Source of the DNA: Monoraphidium neglectum
Lineage: Eukaryota > Chlorophyta > Chlorophyceae > Sphaeropleales > Selenastraceae
Assembly (NCBI RefSeq): GCF_000611645.1
Contig: NW_014013441.1
Location: 1-36,696, forward strand
Length of the DNA stretch: 36,696 bases
Direction of reading: 5' to 3'
Numbering within the stretch: position 1 is the stretch's first letter; every line of letters starts with the position of its first letter. A program made the translations under genes and the position numbers. The notes below the pieces were generated by a model. It made no database searches. It had not been told where the DNA came from and saw nothing but the letters and a program-made list of their open reading frames with translations. Shown here one piece after another: positions 11,236 to 21,607 of the stretch.

Positions 11236-13123
11236 TGCAGCTGCAGCAGCAGCAGCCGCCAAAACTCCAGGAGCTGCTCGTCCATGCTGACGAAAGCCGT
11301 GGCGGCGAAGCGGGCGATGGTGGCTGGCGGCTGCTCGTGCCAGAGCGCGAGGGGGTGTGCATCACGGACCTGGATGTGTTTGAGGGGGCTGCTGTGCTGC
11401 ACGAGATGAGGGACGCGCGGCCGCGGCTGTCGCTGGTGCGGCTCAAAGAGGGCCTTGGCGCAGGCTGGGGCAGCGGGGGGGCAGGCGGCGAGGGCGGCAG
11501 TGATGAGGTGACGGTTGAAGAGGTGAGGCGTGAAGGGCGGCTGGAGATAATGTGGCGGAGGTTGTCTGCCGGTTCAGCACGTGTGCGTTGTGTAATTTCC
11601 CTATGCTGCTCGTGAAGCTCTGTCGGCCAAGGGAGCTAGGCAATATGCGCATCAACAGGGTGCCCTGGGCATGTGTACTCCTCCCTTTGCATTGCCTATC
11701 AAGTCTCCGTATTCCTTGACACTGTGCCTTTCTAACATCTCCAGAAGGCGCCTCCATGCGACCTGTCACAAGACCTGCATTCTCCCATCATTCCACCTGC
11801 TGACGCACGCAGGTCACCCTGCCATCCTGGGCCCTCGCGCTCAGCCCCGGTGCCAACCAGGAATACCAGTCCCCAAGCTTCCGGCTCGCTCTTTCGTCGC
11901 CCATCCACCCGCCAGCCACATTTGACCTTTCTCTGACAGACTGCCAGCTGCAGCTGCTGCAGGGAGGGGACGGGGCACAGCGGGGCGGCGGCGGCGGCGG
12001 CGGCGGCGACGGCGGCTATGGCAGCGGCTACGAGGGGAGCAGGGCAAGCAACTCGCGCTCGTCTACACGCAGCCCAAGTAGCGGGGGAGGCAGCGCGAGT
12101 GGCGGCAGGGGGGCGTGCACATTCCAGCGTGGCCCGTACACGTGCACGCGCGTCTGGGTGGCGTCCCATGACGGCGTGCAGGTGCCCCTGACCCTGATGC
12201 AGCGCGCAGACCTGCAAACGAGGGGCAGTGCGCCCGCGCTGGTGCACGTGTATGGCGCTTACGGCCAGGTGCGTGCTTGGCTGATGTCACTGGGCTGACG
12301 GCCCTCGCAGATGGAAGGTCCTGCATTGCAAGGCAACCTGCTTGAGCGAGCCAAGCAGACATGGAAACACACACACACACACGCACGCGCACGTGCACAC
12401 ATGAGTTAACATCCCCAAGCATGCATGTTCACAAAACGCGTTCCACCCCAACCTGGCGCTTGGCCGCTTTGGCTGTACCTCGCCCCAACGCGCCGTGCCG
12501 ACCCTCTCAGTGCCTCGAAGCCGACTACGACCCCGGACGCCTCACCCTGTTGGACCGCGGCTGGGTGGTCGCGCTGGCCCACGTACGGGGCGGCGGCGAG
12601 CTCGGCAGGAGGTGCGCGGCGAGCCCATCCGCTCGCAAAGGAACTGCCTCGGCGCAAGCAACTCCGCAAGTAATGAGCATCACAAAGCGCATGTGGCTGC
12701 CTGCGCCTCGTCTTGAAAAGCGCTGGTGTGCTCTGCATGGGGGGCAGTAAACACACCCCAGAGGTTGAAGGCCGTGCAACCCACGCTCAACCCTCGTTCG
12801 GCAGGTGGCACGCAGCCGGGCGCCAGCTCAACAAGCCGAATTCCGCCCTCGACCTGCTCGCCTGCATGAGATGGCTTGCACGTTCAGGCCTGTCTGCGCC
12901 CGGCTGCGTCGCGGCGCACGCCAGCAGCGCCGGCTGCCTGGCGCTCGGCGCGGCCCTCAATATGGATCCCGTGCTGTTTGGCGCGGCGGTCTTTGAGGCG
13001 CCATTTGTGGACCTGCTTGGTTCGGTGTCACAGCCGGCCACCACCACCAGCCCAGGCAACAGCAACGGCGGCAGCAGTGGCGACGGTCGCAAAGGCTGCG
13101 GCTTGGAGAGCACAGGCGGGCGA

Positions 13124-13158
<35 letters not shown>

Positions 13159-13681
13159 GCAGCAGCACATGCTGACCGAGCACGAACGGGACGAATGGGG
13201 CGACCCTGCCGCCAGCGCAGACGTGCTGCGTGTGCTGCGAGCACTGTGCCCCTACCACAACGTGGGTGTCAACGCGGCTGGCAGCGACGGCGGCGACAAC
13301 GGCGTCGGCGGCTGCGGCGGTGGCAGCGAAGAAGCGGGGCGCGCCGTGTACCCTCCAGTGCTGATCAATGTGGGGCTGTCAGATGAGCGTGTGCCGTGGT
13401 CTGGCGCTGTCAAGTACGCAGCAAAGCTGCGCGCAGCCGCCGCACCGGCCGGAGTTTGCCCCGGCAACAGCCAGGCGACCGAGCATACGGCCACGCGCGG
13501 AGGACGGCGCACGGGGCCGACGGCGAGGGTGGGCCCACGCGTGGGCCGGGGCCAGGTGCTGCTGCGAGTGCAGGAGGGTGGGCATTTCAGCCTGGGGCTA
13601 GTCAGCAGGGAGGCGGGGGAAATGGCGGAGACCTACGGCTTTTTGGTGGGCGCGCTGGGCGAGGAGGGGGCAGGCCTGTGA
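8856..13681 (+). CDS. Oligopeptidase B-like serine peptidase (prolyl oligopeptidase family S9A)
   Basis: Nine exons keep phase throughout and give 999 residues: 8856..9293, 9517..9781, 9959..10072, 10344..10453, 10625..10768, 11028..11522, 11813..12268, 12511..12611, 12805..13681. The family cleaves short peptides; oligopeptidase B prefers Arg/Lys sites. The order is as expected: an N-terminal helical region (EDPFSWLTLRRHAAEVRRLL), a beta-propeller (SRDHRLLAYTLPFDD, EWSADGRWLWYTVP), then the alpha/beta-hydrolase (LDRGWVVALAHVRGGGELGR). The likely nucleophile is the second Ser of ASSAGC, about residue 749. The acid is the Asp of GLSDERVPW and the base the His of QEGGHFS, so the triad looks complete. 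The usual GRSAGG reads ASSAGC. CAG-coded polyglutamine runs interrupt the propeller (11205-11256) and the hydrolase (13124-13168), with Gly/Ser-rich inserts nearby, making it longer than the typical ~700 residues. The Arg-rich N-terminus may be an organelle transit peptide. A TGTAA lies at 13784-13788. Confidence 0.9.
10903..10995. repeat. Two perfect short palindromes in peptidase intron 5
   Basis: Near 10907-10922 a CTTAAAAA/TTTTTAAG inverted repeat lies in an AT-rich patch. At 10979-10995, ATGAATTC-G-GAATTCAT forms a perfect 8-bp inverted repeat with a one-base centre. Both sit in the intron just upstream of the exon 6 acceptor, in contrast to the GC-rich surroundings. No function is assigned. 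Confidence 0.5.
11205..11256 (+). repeat. CAG trinucleotide repeat coding polyglutamine
   Basis: A near-pure CAG run interrupted by two CTG codons encodes a Gln-rich stretch inside the predicted beta-propeller of the S9 peptidase. It probably forms a surface loop. Confidence 0.85.
12362..12402 (+). repeat. (CA)n microsatellite in peptidase intron 7
   Basis: A short CA/CG dinucleotide run lies within the intron 12269-12510 of the S9 peptidase gene. Confidence 0.7.
13124..13168 (+). repeat. CAG trinucleotide repeat coding polyglutamine
   Basis: A 15-codon Gln run, mostly CAG with one CAA, is inserted in the catalytic alpha/beta-hydrolase domain of the S9 peptidase. It lies about 55-60 residues after the nucleophile motif and between conserved helices. 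Confidence 0.85.
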
Positions 13682-15307
13682 GGGTCTAGGTTGTGACATC
13701 GTCTTGGCAGTCCAGCCTTGTCAAGAACGCTTGCCGGTGCCACCTGGGAAGCACCACTGGCTGCTGCTGTGTGATCTTCGGCTTGTAATGGACATTGTGT
13801 AGCGAGCGCATCCGACCTGCCCTGACACCATGGTGCTGATGCGAGACACGGTACCAGGGGTACTGGCTGCCTCTGCATGCCCCAACTTGTGACCAGACGC
13901 TCACCCAGCGACAAGCATCACACGAGCGGCAAAGGAGGGGCCTGCTTGTTACCGACCATGCAGCGACATGAGCGCCTTTTTCAGGCGCGCCGCGCTGTGG
14001 AGCGCGGCAGATGCAGTCAGGAAGCAACGTGCCAGTTCATACTCTTCTGTGTTGAGTTGCGGCGCAGGCACTTGGCGCGCAGCGCGTGGGGCAGTGGTGT
14101 ACATTGGCGGCCATCAAACCCGCGAGTCCCGGGCCGGGTGCAAGGGACAGCGTGCCCACGAGGGCTGCTGCTGCTGCTGTTGCTGCTGCGTGAAGTGAGG
14201 TGCAGAGGGACGCGGCCGGGAGGGGCGGAAGTGTGGGACCCCCAGTGCCCGCAGGGCCGCGGCGGCGCCGGCAAGGCGTCTACCTGGTATCGAATTGTGC
14301 CTGTGCTAATCAAAGTTCGACATCTTTTCGCCATGCTTGCAGCCCCTGAAGCACGCTTAGCGCGAGACAAAGCCCTACAACCCAAAGCCCCACAATCTAG
14401 TCATGGGGCGCGTGCACGCACGCACCTCCGCATAGCCCGGGCACGCACGCAGCCGATAGAGGGAGCGCGCCCCCTCGGCAAAGCCGCGGCAACAGGGGGC
14501 GCGTGCGGACACCCGAAAGGGGGGCGGCCGCAAGAGAGGCCAGGAAGGGCACGGACCCCAGTCGAAAGGCCCCAGGGCGTGACCAGGGCGGGGAGGGGGC
14601 TGCGGCGCGCTTTCTGCGCCGTCCAGCTGCAGATCAGGAAAGAAAATTCGAGGGGGCGGCTCGGGGGCCGCCGCCGGCAGCGGCTGCGGCCCGCGGGTGG
14701 CGCGGTGCCGCCGCGCGGCGGGCGGCCCCATCACGGATCGGCGGCTGAGATATCGCCGAATAGGCATCGTCAAAACTCTCGTCGCACACGTGCTGGAAAA
14801 AGGCTCCGAGCGGACCATCAGAATTCGACAAAGGGCCCTGCCGCGGCCAGCCGCGCGTGCGCACCCCGGGCTTGCGCGCGGGGGCGAGGGGTGCGGCCGG
14901 CGTTTGGCGGGATTGGTGGGCAGCAGGGGTCTGCCTGGGTGCTTAGTGTGCAAGGAAGCACAGCGTATTCGACCAAACGCTCAACGACATCAATTGCTTC
15001 AATGCAGGCCAGGCCCTAACTGGCCTGGATGCTGGGTGGGTGGCGGTGCCTTGACGTATCACTACTGCTCCGGTTCCAGGCCGTCCAGGCCGCCCAGTCA
15101 GGCAATGCCGTGTGCGCAGGCGCGCACTCCAGCCGCCTGGCCGCGCCAATAGAGCGCTGCGGCCAACTGCAGGCGGCCGGGGGTGGTGCGCCGGCGGCCC
15201 CGCTGCAGACGCGTGCGAGCCGACAGCTGCCAGCTGCGGGCCCCACAGCACGGCCCGGCGCCAGCTGCGCACGTGCTCCGCGCCTGGCGCCTGCTTTTTA
15301 GCACGCC
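13682..15307. other. Long convergent intergenic region, possible unrecognised minus-strand exons
   Basis: These 1.6 kb separate the peptidase stop from the cyclotransferase stop. A TGTAA at 13784-13788 probably ends the peptidase transcript. The block 14400-15300 is very GC-rich and stays open in several frames on both strands, for example 13877..15019 plus and 14953..14375 minus. Long ORFs are expected by chance at this composition. A minus-strand stretch near 14858-14700 (starting GPLSNSDGPLGAFFQHVCDE) looks mildly protein-like, and another ends GARSLYRLRACPGYAE at a GTGCGT donor near 14425. I recognise no family and cannot assemble a gene. A GCT/GTT-rich triplet run lies at 14164-14190. 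Confidence 0.3.
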
Positions 15308-17043
15308 TCAGTGCTGCACGATGAAGCCCACGACCAGCAGCGCGGCGATCGCTATGAAGCCCCAGGCTATGTACTTGGAGGGGGTGGCGAAGTACTCCGG
15401 CCCCAGCCCCGCGGACGACACGGTGTTGACGCCGCTGAGCCAGGCCTGGTGGAGGGGGTCCAGGTAGTTGTCCCCCGCGCCCTCGCGCAGCGCGCGCATG
15501 TACTTCTCGGGGGGCGCCACCTCCGCCGGCAGTGTGGCCAGGGGGCCCGACACGAAGGCCTGGGCCACCACGCGGCGCCCGTCGTAGGTCTGCACCTGCG
15601 GGAGCAGGAGGGGAGCATGCCGCGCAGGCCGCGAGAGGGCGGGCGTTGGGAGAAGCCCAGGCCGTCGACCACGGGGGCGGAATAAGAGCGGCCTGTCAAC
15701 GGCCCCAAAGATCGCAAAGCCTGTACCAGTCATGCACGCACGCCGTCGTCCGGGCGCCCCAGCTGCCACAAGCTGGCGCAACCAGCGAAGCCTGTACCAG
15801 TCATGCACGCACGCCGTCGTCCGGGCGCCCCAGCTGCCACAAGCTGGCGCAACCAGCAAAGCCTGTACCAGTCATGCACGCACGCCGTTGTCCGGGCGCC
15901 CCAGCTGCCACAAGCTGGCGCCGCCCCCTCCCGGAGGCCGCCCCATCGGCCCACCTCGATCTCCTTGATGACGTATCCGGCCTCCTTGCGCGCGATCGTG
16001 GCCATGTCCGCCGCCCTCAGCTTGTACAGCACGCCGTGGACGTGCTGCGTGAACGGCGGGTAGCGCGGCCGCGCCTGCTGCTGCTGCTGCTGCTGTTGGT
16101 CGTACGACGCCGTCGGGCTGCCGTCGCTGCTGCTGCTGCCGCCGCTGCCGGCACGCGGCATCGTCTCCAGGGTGGCATACCCTAAGAGTGTCGAGGTGAG
16201 TGGTGGCGCATGCGTGAGCGGGGCGCAGGAGCTCCTCGCGACCCTGCCCTGCAATCGCACTGCTGCTGTCAAAGATGCAGGTCCCACGCAGTTGCATAGA
16301 CCCAAGCAGATGCAGAAACCCGGCCGTGGTCGCTCACCACCCCTGTGACGGAACCGCATGCGCACAGAAGGGTCTGGCACAAATGCGGCGTCGCGCGCCA
16401 TGGGGCGTACGCCGCGCCGCAGCAGGCTCTGATAATGCATGCCGCAGCCATAGGCAAAGTGCCACACGCAGCCGGCCTCGATGGGGGTCGCCTCGCGGGG
16501 CAGGCACTGACCGGGTTCGCACAGGGAGGGGCCTGCGCGGGTGTGGGGCGAGGGGAGAGCGGTTGCGAGGCGTGCAAGAGTGAGAACCAGCAGCTCCAGC
16601 GGACCAACCCGGCAAGTCAGAGAACTTCCGCAAGGTCGCAGTTGAGCCTCTGCCTTTGTAGCAACAAGGTGCGCTTGTGCGGAGACCAATCGGGGGGCTG
16701 CGACATGCAGCAGGCGCAGCGCCTCGCGCCCCGAGCTGCGAGGCGGTTTCTCCTCAGCCCTGGCCCAGTGCGCTTCGGAGCTGGGCCGTGCCCGCGACCT
16801 CGACAGTTGTGACACAGGCCACGAACCTAGAAAAACGGCTTCAATAGCCCGGCGAGCCCTGTCCAGCGCCTCGTCCTGCGGATCCCGTTCCTGCTGTGGC
16901 CGCTGAGGGCTCAACACAGCAGAGACGAGCACTTGGAGCCTCCTAGATCCAGCGGCCCGACTCCGGTAGGCGACGCTGCCTGCACGGCGAACGCAGCGCC
17001 CGTGCACGCTGCTAGAGGCCGCCCTGGCCTGTGTCGACTTCAT
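15308..17043 (-). CDS. Gamma-glutamylcyclotransferase-fold protein with transit-like N-terminus and C-terminal tail anchor
   Basis: Four exons give 308 residues: 17043..16827, 16532..16338, 16181..15955, 15595..15308, with phases 1, 1 and 0. Residues 1-70 (MKSTQARAASSSVHGRCVRR) look like a plastid or mitochondrial transit peptide. The GGCT/AIG2-like fold follows. Its start is VWHFAYGCGM at 95-104, then RFRHRGGYATLE, HVHGVLYKL at about 184-192, ARKEAGYVIKEIE with the likely catalytic Glu at about 204, and PPEKYMRALREGAGDNYLDP. The family releases 5-oxoproline from gamma-glutamyl peptides or acts on related amine bonds. The phosphate-binding signature is normally YGSN; here it is YGCG, so activity is uncertain. 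An 8-Gln run and a Ser/Gly insert sit before the HVHG strand. The last 21 residues (YIAWGFIAIAALLVVGFIVQ, then His) form one hydrophobic helix, a probable membrane anchor. Intron 3 holds a tandem repeat. The gene faces the peptidase tail-to-tail. Confidence 0.85.
15716..15920. repeat. 71-bp tandem repeat, about 2.9 copies
   Basis: Three nearly identical copies with a 71-bp period, with anchor points at 15723, 15794 and 15865, lie in intron 3 of the cyclotransferase-like gene. The copies differ at only a few bases. Each unit contains the inverted repeat CCAGCT-GCCACA-AGCTGG, which can form a 6-bp stem with a 6-base loop. I saw no further copies in this window. Confidence 0.9.
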
Positions 17044-18796
17044 GATGATCGTATTAATGTCGAACTTTGAAAACGAATCGGGGATCTGCGTGTTCTTCAG
17101 CGATTCTGTCCTGCAGCGCACTCCACTTCCGAGTGGTGGTCAAGTGCCCGTTCCGAAGGGTGACAAGGCCGTTCCTATGAAAAACGCAAGCAATAGGTTG
17201 ATTGTGTGCCCAAGCAGGCGTCTGGGTGCGCAACTGTGACGATGCCAGCAACCAGATTTTTTCGGCGCGAATGCTGCTCTGAGAACCCTGAGTGATTCGA
17301 CACGTAGCTGTTTTAATGGTGTCATGTCATCGCATTCTTTCCACCTGCTCTAATCGAGCGATCACGCTGCCGGGGACGGGACGAGTCACCCCCAAATCGA
17401 CAACTGCATCACAACCGCCAAACATGACCAGTGCCCGGGGTCGCTGCATGTCACCACCCTGATGCCCCGCTTGCCTGAAAATCTACACCGCTAACGGCAC
17501 GCATAATTTCAAAATTTGCGTAGAAGAGACAGCGAGATGCTGCAACCTGGGTTTCCAGCTGTCCCGCGAGCAGTTGCCCAGCACAGGCACCCACAGGTGC
17601 ATGGCAGGGGTACCCACTCGGTAAGCACTCTATACTTCATCACTGACCTGGGTATGTCACCTGCCCCCGCCCCCAAAAATGCACACATCAAGCGCTTTGC
17701 AGGGTGGGGACCCATCCCACAGCCATTGCTAGGCCTGGCTCATGACGCATTGACATGTACATGTGCTTGCCAGCGCTCAATACAGTACTGTATGCCGGAA
17801 GGGCGGCCTGCCACAGTCTGCCTGGTGGCCACAGAAGGACAGAGGCGGACGAATGGATGCACGTTGGCGGCACAGACATCAAATGGTGTTACTCACAGGG
17901 TGGTGTGCATGCAGCAGCACCACAGCCTGTCAAACGCACGTCTGGTGGCCTTGCACGCACTCGGCAGCTGGTTGCCATTTGGTTATCAGTGGGTGCACCA
18001 TAGGAGCACAGCATCATTCAGATGTATGATGACAGAAGCACCAGCACTGGGAGAGGACAGTGGAGTTTGCTGCACGTATCAACCCAACTCTATCAACACG
18101 GCAGAGATCCAGATAGTGAGTCGCCGCGACTAGCAGACTCATACTTGCAGCACTGAGTCTGCATGCAGTCCTTGCCATCTCATGTAGTAAGTAGAAAAGC
18201 AACCGCCCCAATACCAATGCAGGTTGCACACTCAGTTTCCCAGTTGCTCAAACAGCCCCAAAATCAAACTGCTGCATGTGCACTTAACTCCCCAAAAATT
18301 TGTAGAGCAGCATGTAGGGATCCACCACACAATGCAAAGGAATTGAGCCCGTCGATGTATTGTCACGTTACTGTATTGTAAATCAGCTCTCAAAATCATC
18401 TATCACAGCATGCTGTTATTACATCAAGGCGCGCCAAACTTGAGGAAACGAAACCATGCTTTGCACATGACGGCCTGCCGTCCAGTGACATTGCACGGTT
18501 GGAGCAAGGCGCCATGGCGGGAGAGACCGGCACTGCAAGGATTTTGTTGAGGGTGTCCGGATACTGCACGTGTTCCTTGTGAAAGTTACAAATTGGCTGC
18601 GACAAGTTTTAAGATACTGTGTCTATTGCGCTTACCCGCAGCTCGAGCTGTTTCAGGACGAGCAGCTTTTTCCAACCCCCGCAAGGAGACTGTCAGGCTT
18701 TAGAGAGGCGGACACAGTCACGAGCCATACAATAATTTTACGAAATATATTGCACTTGAAAGGACGGAGTTTCTGTTGGCTGTCAAGGAGCACGCG
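17044..18796. other. Long divergent intergenic region with no recognised gene
   Basis: About 1.75 kb separates the start codons of the cyclotransferase-like and cysteine-rich genes. GC is lower than in the flanking genes. An open frame at 17516..18133 on the plus strand (first ATG near 17537) resembles nothing I know and has no exon-like boundaries, so I did not call it. The TATA-like AAATATATT at 18743-18751 is about 46 bp before the ATG at 18797 and may serve the cysteine-rich gene. Confidence 0.4.
18743..18751 (+). promoter_or_regulatory. TATA-like element upstream of cysteine-rich secreted protein gene
   Basis: AAATATATT stands out in the otherwise GC-richer context, 45 bp upstream of the predicted start codon. 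Its position suits a core promoter with a short 5' UTR. This is inference from sequence and spacing only. Confidence 0.4.
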
Positions 18797-20848
18797 ATGA
18801 AGGGCGCGGTCCTGCTTTGCGTCAGTGCACTGCTGCTTTTGGCTCGACATTCAAGCGCTTCTGTGCCCGGTGAGGCTACTTGGGTAGCTGCTGTGCTCTG
18901 TGGGGCGTCCTGAGATGTGCTGCGGTCACCTCGCCATGCGCTCATGCAGCAGGAGGTGCATGCATGGGATGCTGCATCCTGCTAGTGGACAGATGGACGA
19001 CAACGCCCGGACCAGCAACATATTTCAGTTTTGTGAAGTCAGTTCCGAGGCATCAGCTTTGGGCGCCAGTATGCGAAGCAGCAGTTTAAGCCCATACCAT
19101 TGAGCAGGCTCATCGTTGCTGCTTCCCTGCGTGCAGACTGCCCAGACGACCAGCCCTTCGGCGAGTGCGCCAGCGGCAACCCCTGCGCCGATCCGAAAAA
19201 ATCCTGCGGACCAGGAAGGTGGTGCCAGCGTGGGTGCGGATGTGACTTCAAATGCCTGGACAACGACGTTGTCACAGTGGCGGGATCCATGATGCTAGGG
19301 GTCGAAACTGAAGGAGACGACATTGGCGCGATTGACGCCACCGCCGCCATTGTGGCAACCCCTTCGCCGGCCCCTGCGCCAGCCCCCGCGCTGGCCCATT
19401 GGCCAAAGCCCACGCTGCTGCCGACACTCGGGCCAATCAGCCTACCAGGCAGGCCACACCTGCCAAACATAACAGCACTCGCCGAGGGCGTCCACGCGGC
19501 GCTCAGCAGCGCTGTGCGGGACGCCATCCTGCACGCCGTCAAGGTCAAGCCGGTGATGTGCCCAAACGGCAAGCCGCTGGTCGGCTGCATCCAGGACAGC
19601 TGCGCGGCCAAGCCGTGCAGCAAGTCGCAGGTCTGCGTGCCGACCTGCGGCAGCTGCACGACGCACAAGTGAGCCTTGGGAGGCGGGAACGCAGATGGCT
19701 GGGCCAGAGGATGTACGTGATTATGCAACATGCCTTGAAGCAGGCATGGCACAAAGTTCAGTTTTTGGCCTTAACTTCACACGGGCACAGGAAAGAGCCT
19801 GGCGCCACTCAGAAGAGTGGAGACATTTTGCATGCGACATGTTTGCCCCTTACTCGCGCAGGTGCGTCGACGTTGACCTGCCTTTCAAGATCCCAGATCT
19901 GCCCCAGCTGCCGTCACTGACGCTGCCCAAGCTCCCCAAGATGAGCCTTCCCAGGGTGAGCTTTGCCAGGAGGGCAAGAAATGACCCCGCTTTGCAGCGG
20001 CGCTACAACCCTGAGCCTGCTTGCGAGCGCCCCCCCCACATTGGCGAGGCTGCCGGCCCCAGCAGTTGCATCTGAATCCACTTGGATATAGCCAGGCCCA
20101 TCCGTTCCTACGGCTCAACTCAACCTCTACACCTCGAATAAACCTCGCAGCCTCCCTGTAGCAAGAATGAGGCGATGAACATGATTGCCACGATCAAGAC
20201 AATCCCCGCGCAACTGATGATGTCACAGGTGGGCAGGCCAAGAAAGGTCGACACTGGTGAACTAGTGCCCTTGCACATACAACCTTGCACCGCGCCCCTG
20301 TTGCTTACTGGGATGCGCACCAGGGTTTGCCTCTGACAACAACTTTCCCCCCTGCGGCTCACATTTGGACATCTACCCTTAGGAGCGGCACCTGTCCATC
20401 TCGTGCAGCTCATGCCCCAATGGCACCGTGTCCAAGCAGCCGGCGCTTACATGCACTTTGTGCCTGCCGGGGTGAGGCGACCCCCTGCCCTGGTTGTCTG
20501 TCAGCACCATGTTGCCCGTAAAATGCCTGCACACGTTGCATGCATGCCACCACGTTCCCCGTGGCACTGTTGTAAGCCCTGACCTGCTGCTCCCCGTGTT
20601 GAAACCCATTCCCATGCAGCACCTACGCCGACCGCGACCTGGCAATCTGCCGCCTGTGCAACAAGGGGTTCTACGCCAGCACCGCCGGCGCCCAGTTCTG
20701 CTCGCCCTGCCCAGCAAACTCATTTGCGCCCCTGCCAGGGTCCTTCCTGTGCATCCCCTGTCCACCAGGGTTCACGACGAGCGGCAAGAGGGCGCAGTCC
20801 AGCTGCGCCTTTGACGCCAGCTACAAGCTGTTCAAAATGCTCGGCTGA
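18797..20848 (+). CDS. Secreted cysteine-rich protein with duplicated Cys module and ephrin-receptor-like repeats
   Basis: Six exons join in phase to 364 residues: 18797..18869, 19137..19668, 19862..19955, 20151..20228, 20383..20471, 20620..20848. Residues 1-21 are a clear signal peptide (MKGAVLLCVSALLLLARHSS). A Cys module at about 25-64 begins CPDDQPFGEC. A related one at about 165-203 begins CPNGKPLVGC, and the two look like an internal duplication. Between them is a Pro/Ala-rich linker (PSPAPAPAPALA), and after them a Leu-Pro repeat (LPQLPSLTLPKLPKMSLP). The C-terminal 110 residues match the ephrin type-A/B receptor-like (GCC2/GCC3) pattern: CSSCPNGTVS, CTLCLPGTY, CRLCNKGFY, CSPCPANSF, CIPCPPGFTT. 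It is probably an extracellular or vacuolar protein with many disulfides, perhaps cell-wall associated; the function is unknown. Exon 2 can be read to a stop at 19672, but an AA|GTGAGC donor (19669) links it in frame to exon 3, which continues the cysteine pattern. Confidence 0.8.
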
Positions 20849-21607
20849 TTAGCTTGGTTGACAACCGCCGGCCGGCTGCCGAAGCCGCTCAGCCATGGCG
20901 GCGAGCCAGCCGCGGCTGCCCTCACTTGCGCGCTGCACTGCGACCGCCTTGCCAAACACTCTACAAGCGAACCGTTAAGCCCAGTTATGCTTTGTTGGCA
21001 GCTGTGACGGCTCATGGCCCGAGCATGCCGCCAGTGTGTTGTATACGAAGCCCTTTGTGTGTTCGCATGCCCTCTATACTTGTTGTCGGAGCGCTACTTT
21101 CCCGCTTGCCGCCTTTCTAGCGGCTTCGTCCGCTGAGCGCGTGCCAGTGGAAGCATGGAGTATCAAAACTCCACAAGGACAACCCAACCCCTATAAACAG
21201 CAATCTGAAGGCATCCATGGTGGCTGACCCAGTAAGATCAAGTGCAAAGTTTTTACACAAGTAGGTGCATCCAGCTGGTCGGAAAACGGTCAAAACTCCT
21301 TGCATCACTTGTGCTGCATGCCAGTGTTGCCCGCAAACAATCTGTGCGTATAGCCACAATGTCATAGGCAGCAAGCGCTTTTGCAAGGCAAACTGAGGCG
21401 GGGCCAACATGATTCTGGCTCCCTGAACAGCGCGGGGCGTGGCAAGCTTGCCCCGATGTGCGCCGCAAGGGCGGGCACCAACAAACGCCCAGACGTGGGA
21501 TGCCAGCCACCTCGGATATTCGTTTCTGCGCTCGTTGCATTGCACACGTTTCTTTGGGTAAAGTGCTGTACAAAAGCGTTAAAAGCACGAATTATAGCAC
21601 AAGCCTG
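20849..21607. other. Convergent intergenic region
   Basis: No gene is recognised between these two stop codons. TTACA at 21253-21257 is a minus-strand TGTAA, 351 nt past the membrane protein stop, and a candidate poly(A) signal. I saw no clear plus-strand TGTAA for the cysteine-rich gene here. Confidence 0.35.

Noticed and set aside
13877..15019. A 380-codon open frame on the plus strand after the peptidase gene
   Set aside because: It is Arg/Gly/Pro-rich with no recognisable domain, and overlaps other long open frames on both strands. High GC makes such frames common by chance.
15716..15920. CRISPR array
   Set aside because: The three units are adjacent 71-bp copies with no unique spacers, and sit in a eukaryotic intron.
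17516..18133. A 205-codon open frame between the cyclotransferase-like and cysteine-rich genes
   Set aside because: It starts at TTG, has no domain, signal or similarity I recognise, and lies in lower-GC intergenic sequence unlike the coding regions.
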